The notes beneath the pieces are model-generated. The model was given only the letters and a program-made list of their open reading frames with translations. It ran no database searches and was not told where the DNA came from. From the NCBI RefSeq assembly GCF_022458985.1, contig NC_061772.1, positions 28,455,501 to 28,519,500 on the forward strand: DNA of 64,000 nt, read 5' to 3'. This DNA comes from Mugil cephalus (lineage: Eukaryota; Chordata; Actinopteri; Mugiliformes; Mugilidae). This document shows positions 13,258 through 24,962 of this stretch, in pieces (positions within the stretch are counted from its first letter, which is position 1; each line of letters opens with the position of its first letter). A program made the translations under genes and the position numbers.

Positions 13258-13965
13258 GAGGGCTGGACGATACCGGGAATATGGGTATCGATCCGATACC
13301 AAGTAAATACCGGACGAATATCGCAGATACTGATACTTTTTCTTGAAACGTTATACTTGATATTTCACTTGTCATCATTGAATAACTTCATAACTTCATC
13401 TCTAGTTAGTTGATTATGATAACAATTAAATAATTCCCCTTTTAGTACACACAGTTATTTTAGAAAAGTCATTAGTGCAAAATAAGAAAAAGGAACAATG
13501 TAACAAAAATATGAATATAACAATGTAAACCACACAACAACAGTGGAAAATAAAGTCAGTTATAAAGTTGGTTGAGTAAATAAGGAAACAAAAGCAACAA
13601 TGTTATAATAAATATAAAAGTTACTCAGTGAGTGAAACGTTGCCTCATTAATTTTCCACCAAAGTAGTGAGTCTGTATCCAGTGTAATTATCTTTTCGTC
13701 CAAGTACAGACACATTTCACTAACAGCATCAGCACCAGTTGTGTGATGCTGCTGTGATTCTAGGATCTTATTATCCACCTTTTACTACAGGTGAGGATGG
13801 AGAAGCTCCACAGACTTGGAGAGAAGCTGCATGAACTCTGTGACAAGTAATACGCTGGACGTATAGAAGAGAAACTGGAACAAAAGTATCGATCTCATCA
13901 TGCTAGTATCGATCCGATACAGATACTGACCTTGGTCGCTATTTAGATAGATATTCCCAGCCCTA
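13258..13965. mobile_element. Non-autonomous hAT-like MITE, copy 2
   Basis: Related along its length to 516-1143, with the same TGGRCGATAC-type left end and the same right end TATTCCCAGCCCTA. It is about 80 bp longer in the middle. Flanks GTTTGAAC (13250-13257) and CTTTTAAC (13966-13973) agree at 6 of 8 positions, as expected for an older, decayed 8-bp target duplication. Confidence 0.75.
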
Positions 13966-16017
13966 CTTTTAACTGTGTAACTGTATTTTGTATTTGCTAC
14001 TGCCTCTCATGGTCAGGACTCTTTGAAAAAGCGGCTCTTAACCTGAACAGTAACCGTCCTGGTTAAATAACAGATCTGACAAAAAATAATAATAATTAAT
14101 AAATAAATAGTTTAGAGATGAAACATGAATATCAATATGCAAGGTGAATGTTTTTTGGTTCGACTCCAAGAGCGACACTGAGCTGAATTCCTGCATCAAG
14201 TCCTTTAACAGTTTACTGATTAGAAAACTCTATTTGGGAAATAAAGGGACAATGCACATTAATGCACATTAATCAACACTACAGTGTACATGTAAATATG
14301 CCAGATTATATATAATACTAGTTTCCAGTGATGGGAAAGTTACTTCAAAAATGTAATGCATTACTTATCACTTGTGACTGTAATGCTAACAACAGAACAA
14401 TATAATGGAGCAGTTATGGCTCATGGTTTAATACATATTGTCATAGAGATCCTGTAAATTTAGGTGCATTCATTTTGAAATGAATATTGCTAGAAGTTAC
14501 TACTAAATATTGTAACTGAACACCTAAAGAAAGCTGCACCACGCTACATGTTTCCTTAAATTACTTTTCTTTACTGTCTCGTGAGGTGCAGAGATCTGCA
14601 GTCATCTTCTCCACAGTCAGCTGTTCTCTAGCACTTTTCCAGGTTCTGTGTCTGTTTTGAAGTTTCCAGTTTTATTTTGTCAGGTTTCCCATCTGTCGTG
14701 TCTCCTTGTGCTTTGTCATGTCTGTCTGTCGCATGTTTTGTGTTTCCTGTTTTATTTTGTCAAAGTTTCCAGGTTTCCTGTCTTGTGCCTCGTTGTCTCT
14801 TGATTATTTATTGGTTTCACCTGTGTTGATTGTCCTGATCTGTTTCACCTGTGTCTTGTCAGCCCTGAGCCTCTTGTGTATATAAAGCTCTGCCTTTCCC
14901 TTTGTTTCTGGTTGCATCTTTAATGTTAGATCCATGTTGCCACGTCTTGTTCCATGTTATCATGTTACTTTGCCACGTTTGATGATTCATTTTGATTTTG
15001 GATTTTCCTGCCTTTCCTGTTTAAAAAGAACGACACATCACATGTGAGAAATGTTTTAATGAACCAAAAGAAAGAGATAAAAAGTTAAAGAAAGTTAATA
15101 GTGATATAGAAGGAATCACATGATGATGTCTTCAGACGGCCCTTAAAGGTTTCCCTTATAGAGGCAGGTAGGCTGTTCCACACCAAACTTCCTTTATAAA
15201 ACATCACATTCTGACCAAACGAGGTTCTTTAAACAGAACCTCGGAACATACAGCTCAACAGAACATACAGAACAGAACATACAGCTCTGCTGGACTGAGT
15301 AGTTGACGCAGTTGTGTCCTATTGAAAATTAACTTAAATGTTAAACTTTGGGGTTTGGATCAAATGTTGGATATTTAGAATCAGAAAAAAATGTATTTAT
15401 CCCTGAGGGGCGAAGAGCAGCACATACAAAATAAAGAGCAAGAGAAAAAAATCGCAAAGTTAGTGGAGAAAAGCAGCATATTGTGTGCAATGACAGGCTG
15501 CTGCCAGTAACACAAGAGTGAAATGAATTGTGGCAAATAATATAAAAAGCAATACATAAAAAATGTAAAACAGCAGATGACAATAAATACAGAATAAAGT
15601 GACATTATAATTAAAAGTGACATTGTGATATTGCACATGCAATAAGTTATTGTAACAGTCTTAGAGTTCAGGAGGAGAACAACACAGGGAACAAAGGTTG
15701 TTCTCCTCCTCTGGGTCTTAGAGGCTGGACAGCGGAACATGCAACCAGATGACAGCAGCTCAGATGCTGGGAACAGAGTTTGCACTGAGTCACTGGGAAT
15801 TCGACGCTTAGCCTGCTGTTCGTACACAGAGCTCAGGTGGTGAGCAGGAAGTCCAGTAACTTAGAGCACACCTTCACCTGTCCTGTACAGTTACGGAGTG
15901 ATACCAGCAGCACACGGAGAAAGCTAAAACACTTTCAGTGTAGTAGTAGTAGTGTTGTCCTGTCTGAATCCATAGCTGGGCGTGCATCTCCCCAAAACAT
16001 TTTACTGCCACATAAAC

Positions 16018-16088
16018 CCAAATGCTCTGATTGACTCTGCAGATCTTTGCAGGAACATAATCGGTTCCCAACGGAGAGACTCCAGACA
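16018..16088 (-). repeat. Dispersed repeat fragment
   Basis: Reads, in reverse, TCTGGAGTCTCTCCGTTG followed by GATTAT and AGATCTGC, matching 2390-2455. The two copies are in opposite orientation about 13.6 kb apart. Confidence 0.6.
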
Positions 16089-16860
16089 AACTTTACACCA
16101 CAAACAATTTGGAGATCGGAAGTTATTTGTGTTGTTTCTCTGCTGGCTGTAAAATAAATTGCCCCACTAGGGGATAATAAAGTTTACTAAGTCTAAGTTG
16201 GTCTGTGCTCCATTCTACCATTCAACAGCACGAAGATGCAGCAGTGACACATGTTGGTGCATAAAATGATTCAGATTAGATTCAAATAAAGGTGCGAGAA
16301 TAAAACAGAATCTACTTTACGACAACATCGGCTGTAGGGACGACGGCGTGGGTCTAACGATCCACCGCCGTGGCCCGGATTGATTATCTCGGCAGCCATT
16401 AGACGGATGGTGTGAAAATTGGCACAGACGTTAATGAGAGGATTAATGAGAGGACAGGGAAGAGGTGGCTCATACGAGGCCGTTTAACGATGTCAGGTCT
16501 CACGTGGCAGCGGGGACAGAAAGAAAAATAGCATTTAAAAATCATGTCATCGTGCTCCATTGTTCGCGTCCGAGCTCCCGGCTCCTTTCTCACCTCGGCT
16601 CATGGGAACCGGTAATAGTGTGAAGTGGGTGTGAATGCTTGTCGGGTTCAGAATGCGACAGAATTTGACTAAAAGGCGTGTGTGGAGAAAATCACTTTCT
16701 GATTATAATCGACCATCTGAATAGAAGTCCTGGAGAAATGCACTGGCAGCTCAAACTTTCCTCTAGTATCTCCAACCGACTTTAACTTTTGATTTTAAGT
16801 TGATGCAGAGGCTACATCGAAAATACACACACCTACACAGACCCTGGTGTGGAGGAACTT

Positions 16861-16912
16861 GCCTGGACTCAACCTGATAGAACATCTGTGGGATGAATTA
16901 GATGAAGCCTCC
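16861..16912 (+). pseudogene. Tc1-like transposase scrap
   Basis: CTCAACCTGATAGAACATCT followed by GTGGGATGAATTAGA reads L-N-L-I-E-H-L-W-D-E-L, the block around the catalytic glutamate of Tc1/mariner transposases. Only this scrap survives and I find no element ends. Confidence 0.5.
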
Positions 16913-17446
16913 TCATCCAACATCACTGTCTTATTTTTATTAGTTTATTGAATTGCTTTATTTATTTTTCTGGTTCTATATAATCTTGGTATTATTGTAA
17001 TTTCTGTACATGCCTTTATTTTATGAATATGTTGGACAAAATCCTGTGTGCTGTGACAGTTGGTGTGAACATGCGTCCAAGGAAAATTTAATAAAGATAA
17101 TTTTGAAAGAAAAAATTATTTTGGAAGAAAGAAAGAATTGGGACAATGCACATTAATCAAATGCACAAATGTTAAATTTCAGCCAGACAGGTACACAACA
17201 CAGACACCAGGGGCCTGCAAAGCATCCAGTATTTGTATTTGTTTTAGTTACGCTTCTAATTTAGGATATGAAAGTGTCAAAATAAGTATTTTTTAATTAT
17301 CCATCATAATAATTATGGATGTAGATGCAGCACTGGTTGGTGTTTTGTATTAAATGCAGCTAGTAGAGGGGATTCAGGTTGACTTGAAGGGGCAGAACAT
17401 GACTATTTTGAATGTAATGATGATTTGGTTCTTGTGGGAGATAATA

Positions 17447-17602
17447 GGGGCGACTCAGTAGATGGGGAAGTTAGAGGTTCGATCCCCAGAATGTGCCACA
17501 TAGGGAAATGTCTTTAAGCAAGACACAGAACCTCCGTGACTGCAAAGCGCTTTGACTACCAATAGGTAGAAAAGTGCTATATAAAAGCAAAACCATTTAC
17601 CA
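17447..17602 (+). mobile_element. tRNA-derived SINE remnant
   Basis: A degenerate pol III A box near 17449-17465 is followed by the B-box-like GGTTCGATCC at 17476-17485. The body then reads AAGCGCTTTGACT and AAAGTGCTATATAAA, phrases of the common fish tRNA-derived SINE whose 3' end matches a LINE tail. It ends near CATTTACCA. Diverged and not expected to be active. Confidence 0.7.
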
Positions 17603-18003
17603 ATAGACAATAGTCCACTAAAATGTCAATTTATCAGTTGAATTAAAATTTATAAAAAATAATTGCATCATGCACTAAACTCAGTGTGCAAATGTTAGCG
17701 AGCTAACCATTAAAAACCTGCCTTTAATCATCACCGTACATTTAGCTCAGAGGGTCACGGTGCTCCAGCACGTTAGCGTGGCCGTTAGCGTGGCTGTGGA
17801 CTCTTGCTTTCTGATTAAGTATCTTAATAAGCAGTTCCATAATACACCATGTCTCATGTATTTCATAAATGACATAACAAGGCTGATGAACTGCAGTGAA
17901 AAACCGCGGCATCATCAGAACACGGAGGCCGCTCCTGTGGGTCTCTGAACATGATAAACTGTGTCCTTTTGTTTCCACGGCGCTTTGAAAACGCTGACAG
18001 CTC

Positions 18004-18036
<33 letters not shown>

Positions 18037-19582
18037 CTACTTCCTGTTGGTTCATTAGAGGAGGACAACAAGACAATGAGAGACCTTGTCTCCGCTGATA
18101 AAAGACACACAGGGATAGCCTGTGCGCTTTGTCTTGCAGGTTGTTTATTGACGCCCGTTGTTCTGATGTGCAAATGTGCGTTTGCTGTAATATGTGAGAC
18201 ATGTGTTGAGGGTCTGTGTGGTTTATTTAATTTGTTTTATGGCCAAAATTCAACTTTTAATCACGTTTCTTTGCATTATTGAAAAAAATATATGTTTAAA
18301 AAACTATTAAAATATAGTATAAAATGTGATATATTACTTAAAATAAGTACAATAATCTGCCAATAGTTCAGGTAATTATGACTATATAACATTTTTTAAT
18401 CAGGCAAATATATCAAATAAATGTTTAGACAAAAATAAAGGTAGATTCATATCAATACCACTAACATTTTTATCTTATAATGTATGTATAGTAAATGCTA
18501 GTGCCATCATTTTCAAATAAGGTTATATGTTAGGTAACATATCTTAAGACCAGGACAACTATCGACTAATGTAATAATAATCTGTCCCCAATGCAGCGTT
18601 TTGTCAACCCGTCCATCCACCCTTAACTCCTCCCTATACCAACTTTTTGCCAGATTCCTCTTGTCGCATGTCTTCGCACTCTTCCCACATTTTCTGTCTT
18701 TGCTGCAAAACTCCAGAAAAAGGTAAACAAATAAATATGCGCATAATTCATATTTCACGTCTACCTCCCTGTGGTCGTTTTGCATCTCTTTGTGGCATTA
18801 ATGCACGCCTTTTATCGCTGCTTTGTGTTTGTTTTTATATCATTTGATCCGATCACTTGGGCCTTTGAGTCTATGTCTGGGTTGACCCGTTCATTAATAT
18901 TAAAAATAACCTTTCTGGGACAGTGAGAGAAGCTCATTAGTCGTCTCTTTGTGTCTCTTCTGTGATTCTCTTGCAGCTGTTGCTTTGTAATTCATCTTTA
19001 GTCCTTGCATCTATTTTTCATTGGTTTGTGTCTTTTTTTTTTGATCACTTGATTGACTTTGCATTAGCTTCAAACATATCTGGCCTTGGGCCGCCCTCTC
19101 TTCTTGTGTCTCTGGGAACTGTGCCCGTTAATTTTCAGATCAAACCAACAACAATCAACAGGAAAAACTAGAGAAACTTTTCTACTAAAAAAACCCAAAA
19201 CAAAATGTGATGTGTCTCCAAACATAATGATCTGTAATGAGGATTGTTAGTGCGTGAAATAATGTATTTCACGGGACAGTGATTCTGCAGTGTGGAAATT
19301 AATGAAACTATTAGTACAGAAGCTACAATCACCGGGAAACAAAACTAATAAACAGAGTCCTCAGGCAGCCACGAGATGGTGGAACTAATGCCGAATCATG
19401 TGGAGTGAAATTTATTAAATCGTCTTCAGATGCTGCATCATAAGAGAAAACGCAGGCAGCCATGCTGGATCTGTTCCAGTTTGCCTGGTGATCCGTGCTG
19501 CATCTCCTTAAAGGTCATATCACACTAAAACTGTTCCATCAAACCCATTTCTGTCTCTTTTTTTTCTCAAACTTCTCTGCAG
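17603..19582. other. Upstream of c1qtnf4, no coding exon seen
   Basis: Contains the GT repeat at 18009-18036 and a strongly AT-rich tract at 18240-18520. A 5' non-coding exon and promoter of c1qtnf4 should lie in or beyond here, because the coding exon at 19583 starts at a splice acceptor, but I cannot place it. Confidence 0.5.
18009..18036. repeat. (GT)n microsatellite
   Basis: About 14 GT units. Confidence 0.95.
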
Positions 19583-19587
19583 ACGCG

Positions 19588-22307
19588 ATGCTGCTCCCAT
19601 CGAGCGTGCTGATTGGCCTGCTGTGCCTGAGTCACGCAGCCGGCGTGGCGGGCTTCGCCCGTCTGCTGGACGACGTCGAGCTCCGCTCAGCTTTCTCCGT
19701 GGCGCGCACCAACAGCATGGAGGGCGGCCCGAAGATGACGGTGACCTTTGACACCGTCTACGTCAACATCGGAGGGGATTTTGACACCAAGGCCGGTTTG
19801 TTTCGCTGTCGCATCCCCGGGGCCTACTACTTCTCCTTCACGGTGGGAAAGTTTCCGCATAAGGACCTGTCCGTGATGCTGATGAAGAACAGGAACGAGG
19901 TGCAGGCCATAGTGTATGAGGAGAACGCTGGAGAGGAGAGGAAGGTGAGTCCCAGGCGTCTGAAACACTGCTCTGAAACGTACATGTCACTTTTGTCCAA
20001 GCCAATGTTTTCAAATCCTGAGATGTTGGACATGATATAATGAAGAAAACTGTCTGGCTCCATCTCTGTATTTGAAACAAGTGGCATTGAGCTCCCCCTC
20101 TACCTCGTCCTCAAAGCAGATTGGAGGATTTAAGGATGTACAGTAGGTCTACTGTGCAAAAGATTTAGGCAGGTGTGGGGAAAATGCTGTAAACTGAGAA
20201 TGCTTTTATAAATATAAATACTGATTTTTATCAAATTACAAAGTCACATCAATATTTGGAGTTACTACCCTTTGCCTTCAAACCAGCATCAATCCTTATA
20301 CACTTGCACAAAGTCAGGGATTTTGTAGGATTGTAACCTCAGTGGTCACTCAACGAACCTTGACCGACTGCAGCAGGTGAAAAACACATCAAGCTTATTT
20401 GAAATGTCCAGCAGAGACATCACCTCAGAACTGTCAGAAACCAGTGGCACCCAGTTTCACCATCTACTGTCTGGAGAAGTCTGGACACAGGTGGTCTTCA
20501 TGAAGGAAATTGCAGCCAAAAATCCATCCCTCTGAAATGGAAACAAGACCAAGAGACTCAGCTATGTATGAAAACATAGGAGCTGGGCTCAGAAACATGG
20601 CAGCAGGTGATCTGGACTGATGAGTCAACATGTGAGATATCTGTAGCAGAAGTCAGTTTGTTCACAGAAGGGCTGGAGAGAGCTACAATAATGAGTGTCT
20701 GCAGGCAACAGTGAAGCATGGTGGAGGCTCCTGGAAAGTCTGGGGCTGCATTTCTGCAAATGGAGCTGGAGATTAGGTCGGGATTAATGGTCCTCAATGC
20801 TGAGAAATACAGACAGATACTTATCCATCATCAGTATCATCAGGGAGGAGGATGATTGGTCCCAAATTTATTCTGCAGCAGGACAAAGAGCCCAAACATC
20901 CAGCCTAGGTCACTAAGAACTATCTTCAGAGTAAAGAAGAACAAGAAGTCCTGGAAGTGTTGGCATGGTCCCCCCAGAGCCCCGATCTTAACATCATGTA
21001 GTGAGTCTGGGATTATATGAAGAGAGAGAAGGATTTAAGGAAGATCTCTGGTTAGTTCTCCAAGATGTTTGGAACAACCTACCAGCCGAGTTCCTTCAAA
21101 AACTGTGTCCAAGTAGAAGAACTGATGCTGCCTGGAAGGCAAAGGGTGGTCACACCAGATATTGATTTGATTTAGATTTCTCTTCTGTTCACTGCATTTT
21201 GTGAACTCATCAAAATAAACTATTAAGCATTCTTAGTTTACAGCATTTTTCCACAGCTGCCTAAAACCTTTGCACAGCACTGTATATTTATTCTCTAAAG
21301 AGTTCACGGTGTCTCTTACAGAGAGGGTGTTTGTGTTGAGGTGGGGAATGAAAGCAGAACAGAGGGGATTATTCCCCTTGAACGAAGAGCAGCGCGAGGC
21401 AGATGACTGGATTATGCGTCCGTGCCTGATGTAAAACAGGCCGCGATATGACTGCGTGGCTGGGATAATAAAGTCTTGCCTCAATCCTCAGGTGCAGAGC
21501 CAGAGTGTGATGCTGCAGCTGGAGTTTGGTGACACCGTCTGGCTCCGTCTCCATGGCGACCCCCGCTACGCGCTCTACAGCAACACCGGACACTACACCA
21601 CCTTCAACGGCTACCTCGTCTACCCCGACGTCTACGGCTACCAGACGCACCACCATCAGGACCACCCCGCCTACAGCTCCCAGCAGCCCCAGCAGGACGC
21701 CGGCCTCCTGCAGGGCGCTAACCAGGCCACGGAGCAGGTCAAGCCTGCGACAAAGGACACGGTGAAGGAGCAGGAGCTGCAGCAGAGAGAAGACGACGAA
21801 GAGGATGAGGACGAGGAGGAAGAGGATGACCAGAGGTCCGCCTTCTCCGTGGGTCGCACCCAAAGCATCGTGGGAGTGAACCAAGCGGGGCTGCCGCAGC
21901 ACCAGCCGGTCAGCTTCGACACGGCGTTCGTAAACATCGGCGAGGACTTCAACGTGACGGAGGGCGTGTTCAACTGCCGCGTCCCGGGCGCGTACTACTT
22001 CTCCTTCAACGTGGGCAAGCTGCCCCAGAAGACGCTGTCCGTCAAGCTCATGAAGAACCGCCTGGAGGTGCAGGCGATGATCTACGACGACAGCCAGGGC
22101 GAGAAGGCTCTGCAGAGCCAGAGCCTGATGCTGTCGCTGAAGCCAGGAGACACCGTCTGGCTCTACTCCCACCAGAGAGACGGGTTCGGAGCCTACAGCA
22201 ACCACGCCAAGTACATCACCTTCACCGGCTTCCTGGTTTACCCGGACTTCCCCGCCGCCTCAACCGCCGTCACCAGCAGCCAACCACACGCAGACAAGAA
22301 GCCATAG
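19588..22307 (+). CDS. c1qtnf4: Complement C1q TNF-related protein 4 (CTRP4)
   Basis: Coding exons are 19588-19944 and 21492-22307, joined in phase 0, giving 390 residues. Residues 1-22 form a signal peptide, so the product is secreted. Two C1q/TNF-like domains follow, about 31-165 and 234-371, each starting RSAFSV and containing FDT.(Y/F)[15 protein letters not shown] and L.VKLMKN-type strands. CTRP4 is the family member with two C1q domains and no collagen stem; it is a secreted cytokine-like protein. The domains are joined by a linker of roughly 65 residues, longer than I recall for mammals, with a His/Gln part and an unbroken acidic run at 219-232. The coding exon starts after a clear acceptor (CTTCTCTGCAG ending 19582), so a 5' UTR exon lies upstream. 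The intron splits the first C1q domain and contains a dead Tc1 element. Confidence 0.95.
20141..21282 (+). mobile_element. Degraded Tc1-like element in c1qtnf4 intron
   Basis: The left end (CAGTAGGTCTACTGTGCAAA...) and right end, read inward (CAGTGCTGTGCAAAGG...), align over about 60 bp, including GGCAG.TGTGG and AATGCTGTAAACT. TA flanks both ends (20139-20140, 21283-21284). Inside, transposase phrases remain on the plus strand, such as GTGAAGCATGGTGGAGGC (VKHGGG), but the frame is broken throughout. It fills 1142 of the 1547 intron bases and is a different family from the 2698-4266 element. Confidence 0.85.
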
Positions 22308-24219
22308 CTGCAGCGCGCCGGCTACGGACTGAACGTTGTGACTGGAATTCATGCAAGACGGAGACGTCTGAAAGTCGAACAGGAAGCGCTGGGCAGTTTC
22401 TGAGTCACACTGAATGCTGCTTCGTGGATGTCTTCCCTCTTTATATGAATTCCTTCACAAAGTCACGAGGACCTTGGACTTGGAGTGTAAAAGAAAATCT
22501 CTTCAATTTTCAGCAAATGGCTTCCCAGGATGTGACTCCATCACACTCAAATGTGAACGTTTCACCTCGTAATGACACATCGGTCTTTACCTACTCACCT
22601 CAAGGCCCCCGTTTAAGTTGTTACCTGTAATGCCTTTTCTACAGCTCAAAAAATAATACCTGTGTCTGCTTATAGTGCATTTAATGATCAACGCACCTCA
22701 GCCCCCAGGAGATGCACAGGACGTGAGCGAACAAAGACTGAGAATTTATTTATTGTTATTATCACGACAACAAACACAAGTTCCAACAGTAACTATTAAT
22801 AACTGATCTACATAGAGGCATGAGTTTCACTCACAACACTGTAATTGTTTGCACAGATTAAATATGTGACTAAAAATGGCTGCAGTTTCAAGCCCTGAAA
22901 AATATGAAACGAGGCGACTTAAAGTGAAGAAATCATTACTTAGTGATCGGAATGATGTGAGAGTAACTGAATGTGTCAGATCATTTCATAATTGCTGTAA
23001 AACGTAAAAACAAATGATGTGTTTAATGTTCAAAATCTGCTTAAAATTAAAATACTCAATTAAGTTCATTAAAGTTGTCCCTAAGTGGTTCAGTCTGAAA
23101 ACTCAGGTTTATTATTTGAGCTGTAGATGAGGCAGAATCCCTCCATTCATTCAGTGGCACATTGAAGGTGAGGTGGAAAATCACAGAATTCCCATTTTTA
23201 GGTGAAATATTCCTTAAAGTGCATTTGTTATCCCTGTTAAAGACTTGGTGTTTCTGCTCCGTGCGTCTCCAGAGTCACGTCCAGCGACATGGACTCTGTG
23301 TCCATGTGTCTTTCTTTTTCTTCCTTTTGGGAGTTTGGTGTTTCTCATCCCGACTTCGGCCGCAGCAGGAGCAGAGGACGGTGGGACAAAAAAAGATAAA
23401 TAAATAAATAATAATGATGATGAAAAAAAAAAAAAAAAAGCTGGCATGGTTTTGGAAGTGTGCAGGACTCCATATCCGTCCCACTGTTGACCACATGCCA
23501 TCTCCGGGTCTGCGGGGATGTGGAGCGTAATTTGATTTCTAATTCTAGCGGCGTTTAATTCATGTCTTCAGATGGCGGCCACTGTGGGGGAAAATTGAAT
23601 TGCTTCTCCTGGGGGCCGCTGAAATATGCATGTCTGTTTAATTTCACACCACCAGGAAAATAGATGACGCTCTTCAAATTGTGATGAACCCTGACTTTAT
23701 GAAATCACCTCCTCGGCTGGAGAGGAGGCACATGAAGTGATGCTTCTCTGTTATTGAACATTAACTTTTTTTTTATTATTATTATTATTACAATTAACTG
23801 GTTGTGAATTTATGAGAAGATAATTTCTGATATGAACTGTGGCCGCTGCAGACCTGTGTGCTACAAACAGGTCAATTTATGAAGCAGTTTAGCGTCGAAC
23901 TGTTTTTTTTTTTAAAGAAAACATACTTTTAACACACAGTTAAAACAGGTTGTTTCCTTCATTTCATTGTGTCACTCAAAGAAAAACGCATCCAAAGTTA
24001 CACTAATCAGTATATTTTTGTGTTGATGATGACTGTGTGAAGTGTTAAGGGTCTGCCTGGTTAACTGCCTGCCTGCTTTACTGTTCAGTCCCAGCAATAT
24101 TCAAACACAACAGGGAGCTTTTTTTTTTTTATGTTAGTGTATAAAGTTAGTTAAAGTGTTCGCATTTAACAGATGAGTGGTGGCTGAAAAAAAAGGGCAG
24201 CAAGTTTTATGTTAATTTA

Positions 24220-24740
24220 CCATTTACCAGACAGATGTTTGCCACTGCATTAAAGTGTTTCTCTCTGCAGTTGGTGGCAAAAAAAAAACAAAAACAAAAA
24301 AAAAACGCACACAGACAAAAACATTAAACATCTGCAAGTGGTGGAGACCAAAAACAGAGCAAAAAAATTTATGTTAATCAGCATTTAACAGCCAGATGTT
24401 TGCCACTGTAGCTGATGGAGACTAAAAACAGGGTTAAACGTATAGATTGTTTATGAGCATTAAGCAGCCACGCTTGTCCTTCTGCAGGTGGTGGAGACAA
24501 AAGCAACTAATTAACCATTAAAGAGTTTCTCTCTGCAGTTGGTGGTGACTCAAAAACACAAAAAAAAACATTAAAAATCTAGTTTCAGGAGCCAGGTGTT
24601 TAACTCTGTATTCAGAGACCAAAACAGAGCAACAAATTCCGATTTAATTAGCATTTAACAGCCTGATCTTAGCCACTGTCGATGGTGGAGACCAAAAAAA
24701 AGAGCTAAACATTTAGTTTTAAGAGCCAGGTGTTTTACTC
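24220..24740. repeat. Degenerate tandem array, about 100-150 bp unit
   Basis: The unit phrases TTTGCCACTG, TTAATTAGCATTTAACAG, CTCTGCAGTTGGTGG and GAGACCAAAA recur at 24235-24290, 24330-24425, 24475-24545, 24590-24640 and 24655-24735, in the same order and strand. Units are heavily diverged, so the boundaries are approximate. Confidence 0.6.
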
Positions 24741-24905
24741 TAGTTGCGTTTATGGAGAGAAACTTAACTCAAATGATACTGTTTGCTAATGTTGCTCTGC
24801 TCAGTGTTTAAAGGAGGAACTGTCTGTTCATCATTAATGAAATTATATGTTGACATTGTGTTATGTTTACAGATTGCTCCTCTGGGATGAAACTAATCAG
24901 TTATT

Positions 24906-24927
24906 CTATATATATATATATATATAG

Positions 24928-24958
<31 letters not shown>
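24906..24958. repeat. (TA)n(CA)n microsatellite
   Basis: TA units with one GATA interruption, then about eight CA units. Confidence 0.95.

Positions 24959-24962
<4 letters not shown>

Larger units (their letters stand above)
13966..17446. other. Intergenic, worn repeats, no gene seen
   Basis: 14560-15010 is a T- and TG-rich stretch with repeated phrases such as CCAGTTTTATTTTGTCA, probably an old retroelement piece. 15360-15700 and 16140-16195 (GGGGATAATAAAGTTTACTAA) resemble LINE 3' ends in opposite orientations. 16320-16620 is complex and repeat-free with ATTAATGAGAGG occurring twice. None contains a recognisable gene. Confidence 0.5.

Noticed and set aside
13250-13973. Treating the 13258 hAT-like copy as a perfect target duplication
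   Set aside because: Only 6 of 8 flanking bases agree, so I keep it as a decayed duplication.
19495-19587. Extending the c1qtnf4 start upstream to an in-frame ATG at 19495
   Set aside because: A strong acceptor (pyrimidine tract plus CTGCAG) ends at 19582, and the ATG at 19588 gives a proper signal peptide.
21369-22205. A 278-codon open frame on the minus strand opposite c1qtnf4 exon 2
   Set aside because: It is the mirror of a GC-rich coding exon with strong codon bias; the product is a low-complexity Leu/Val/Arg string with no domain, and the plus strand is clearly c1qtnf4.
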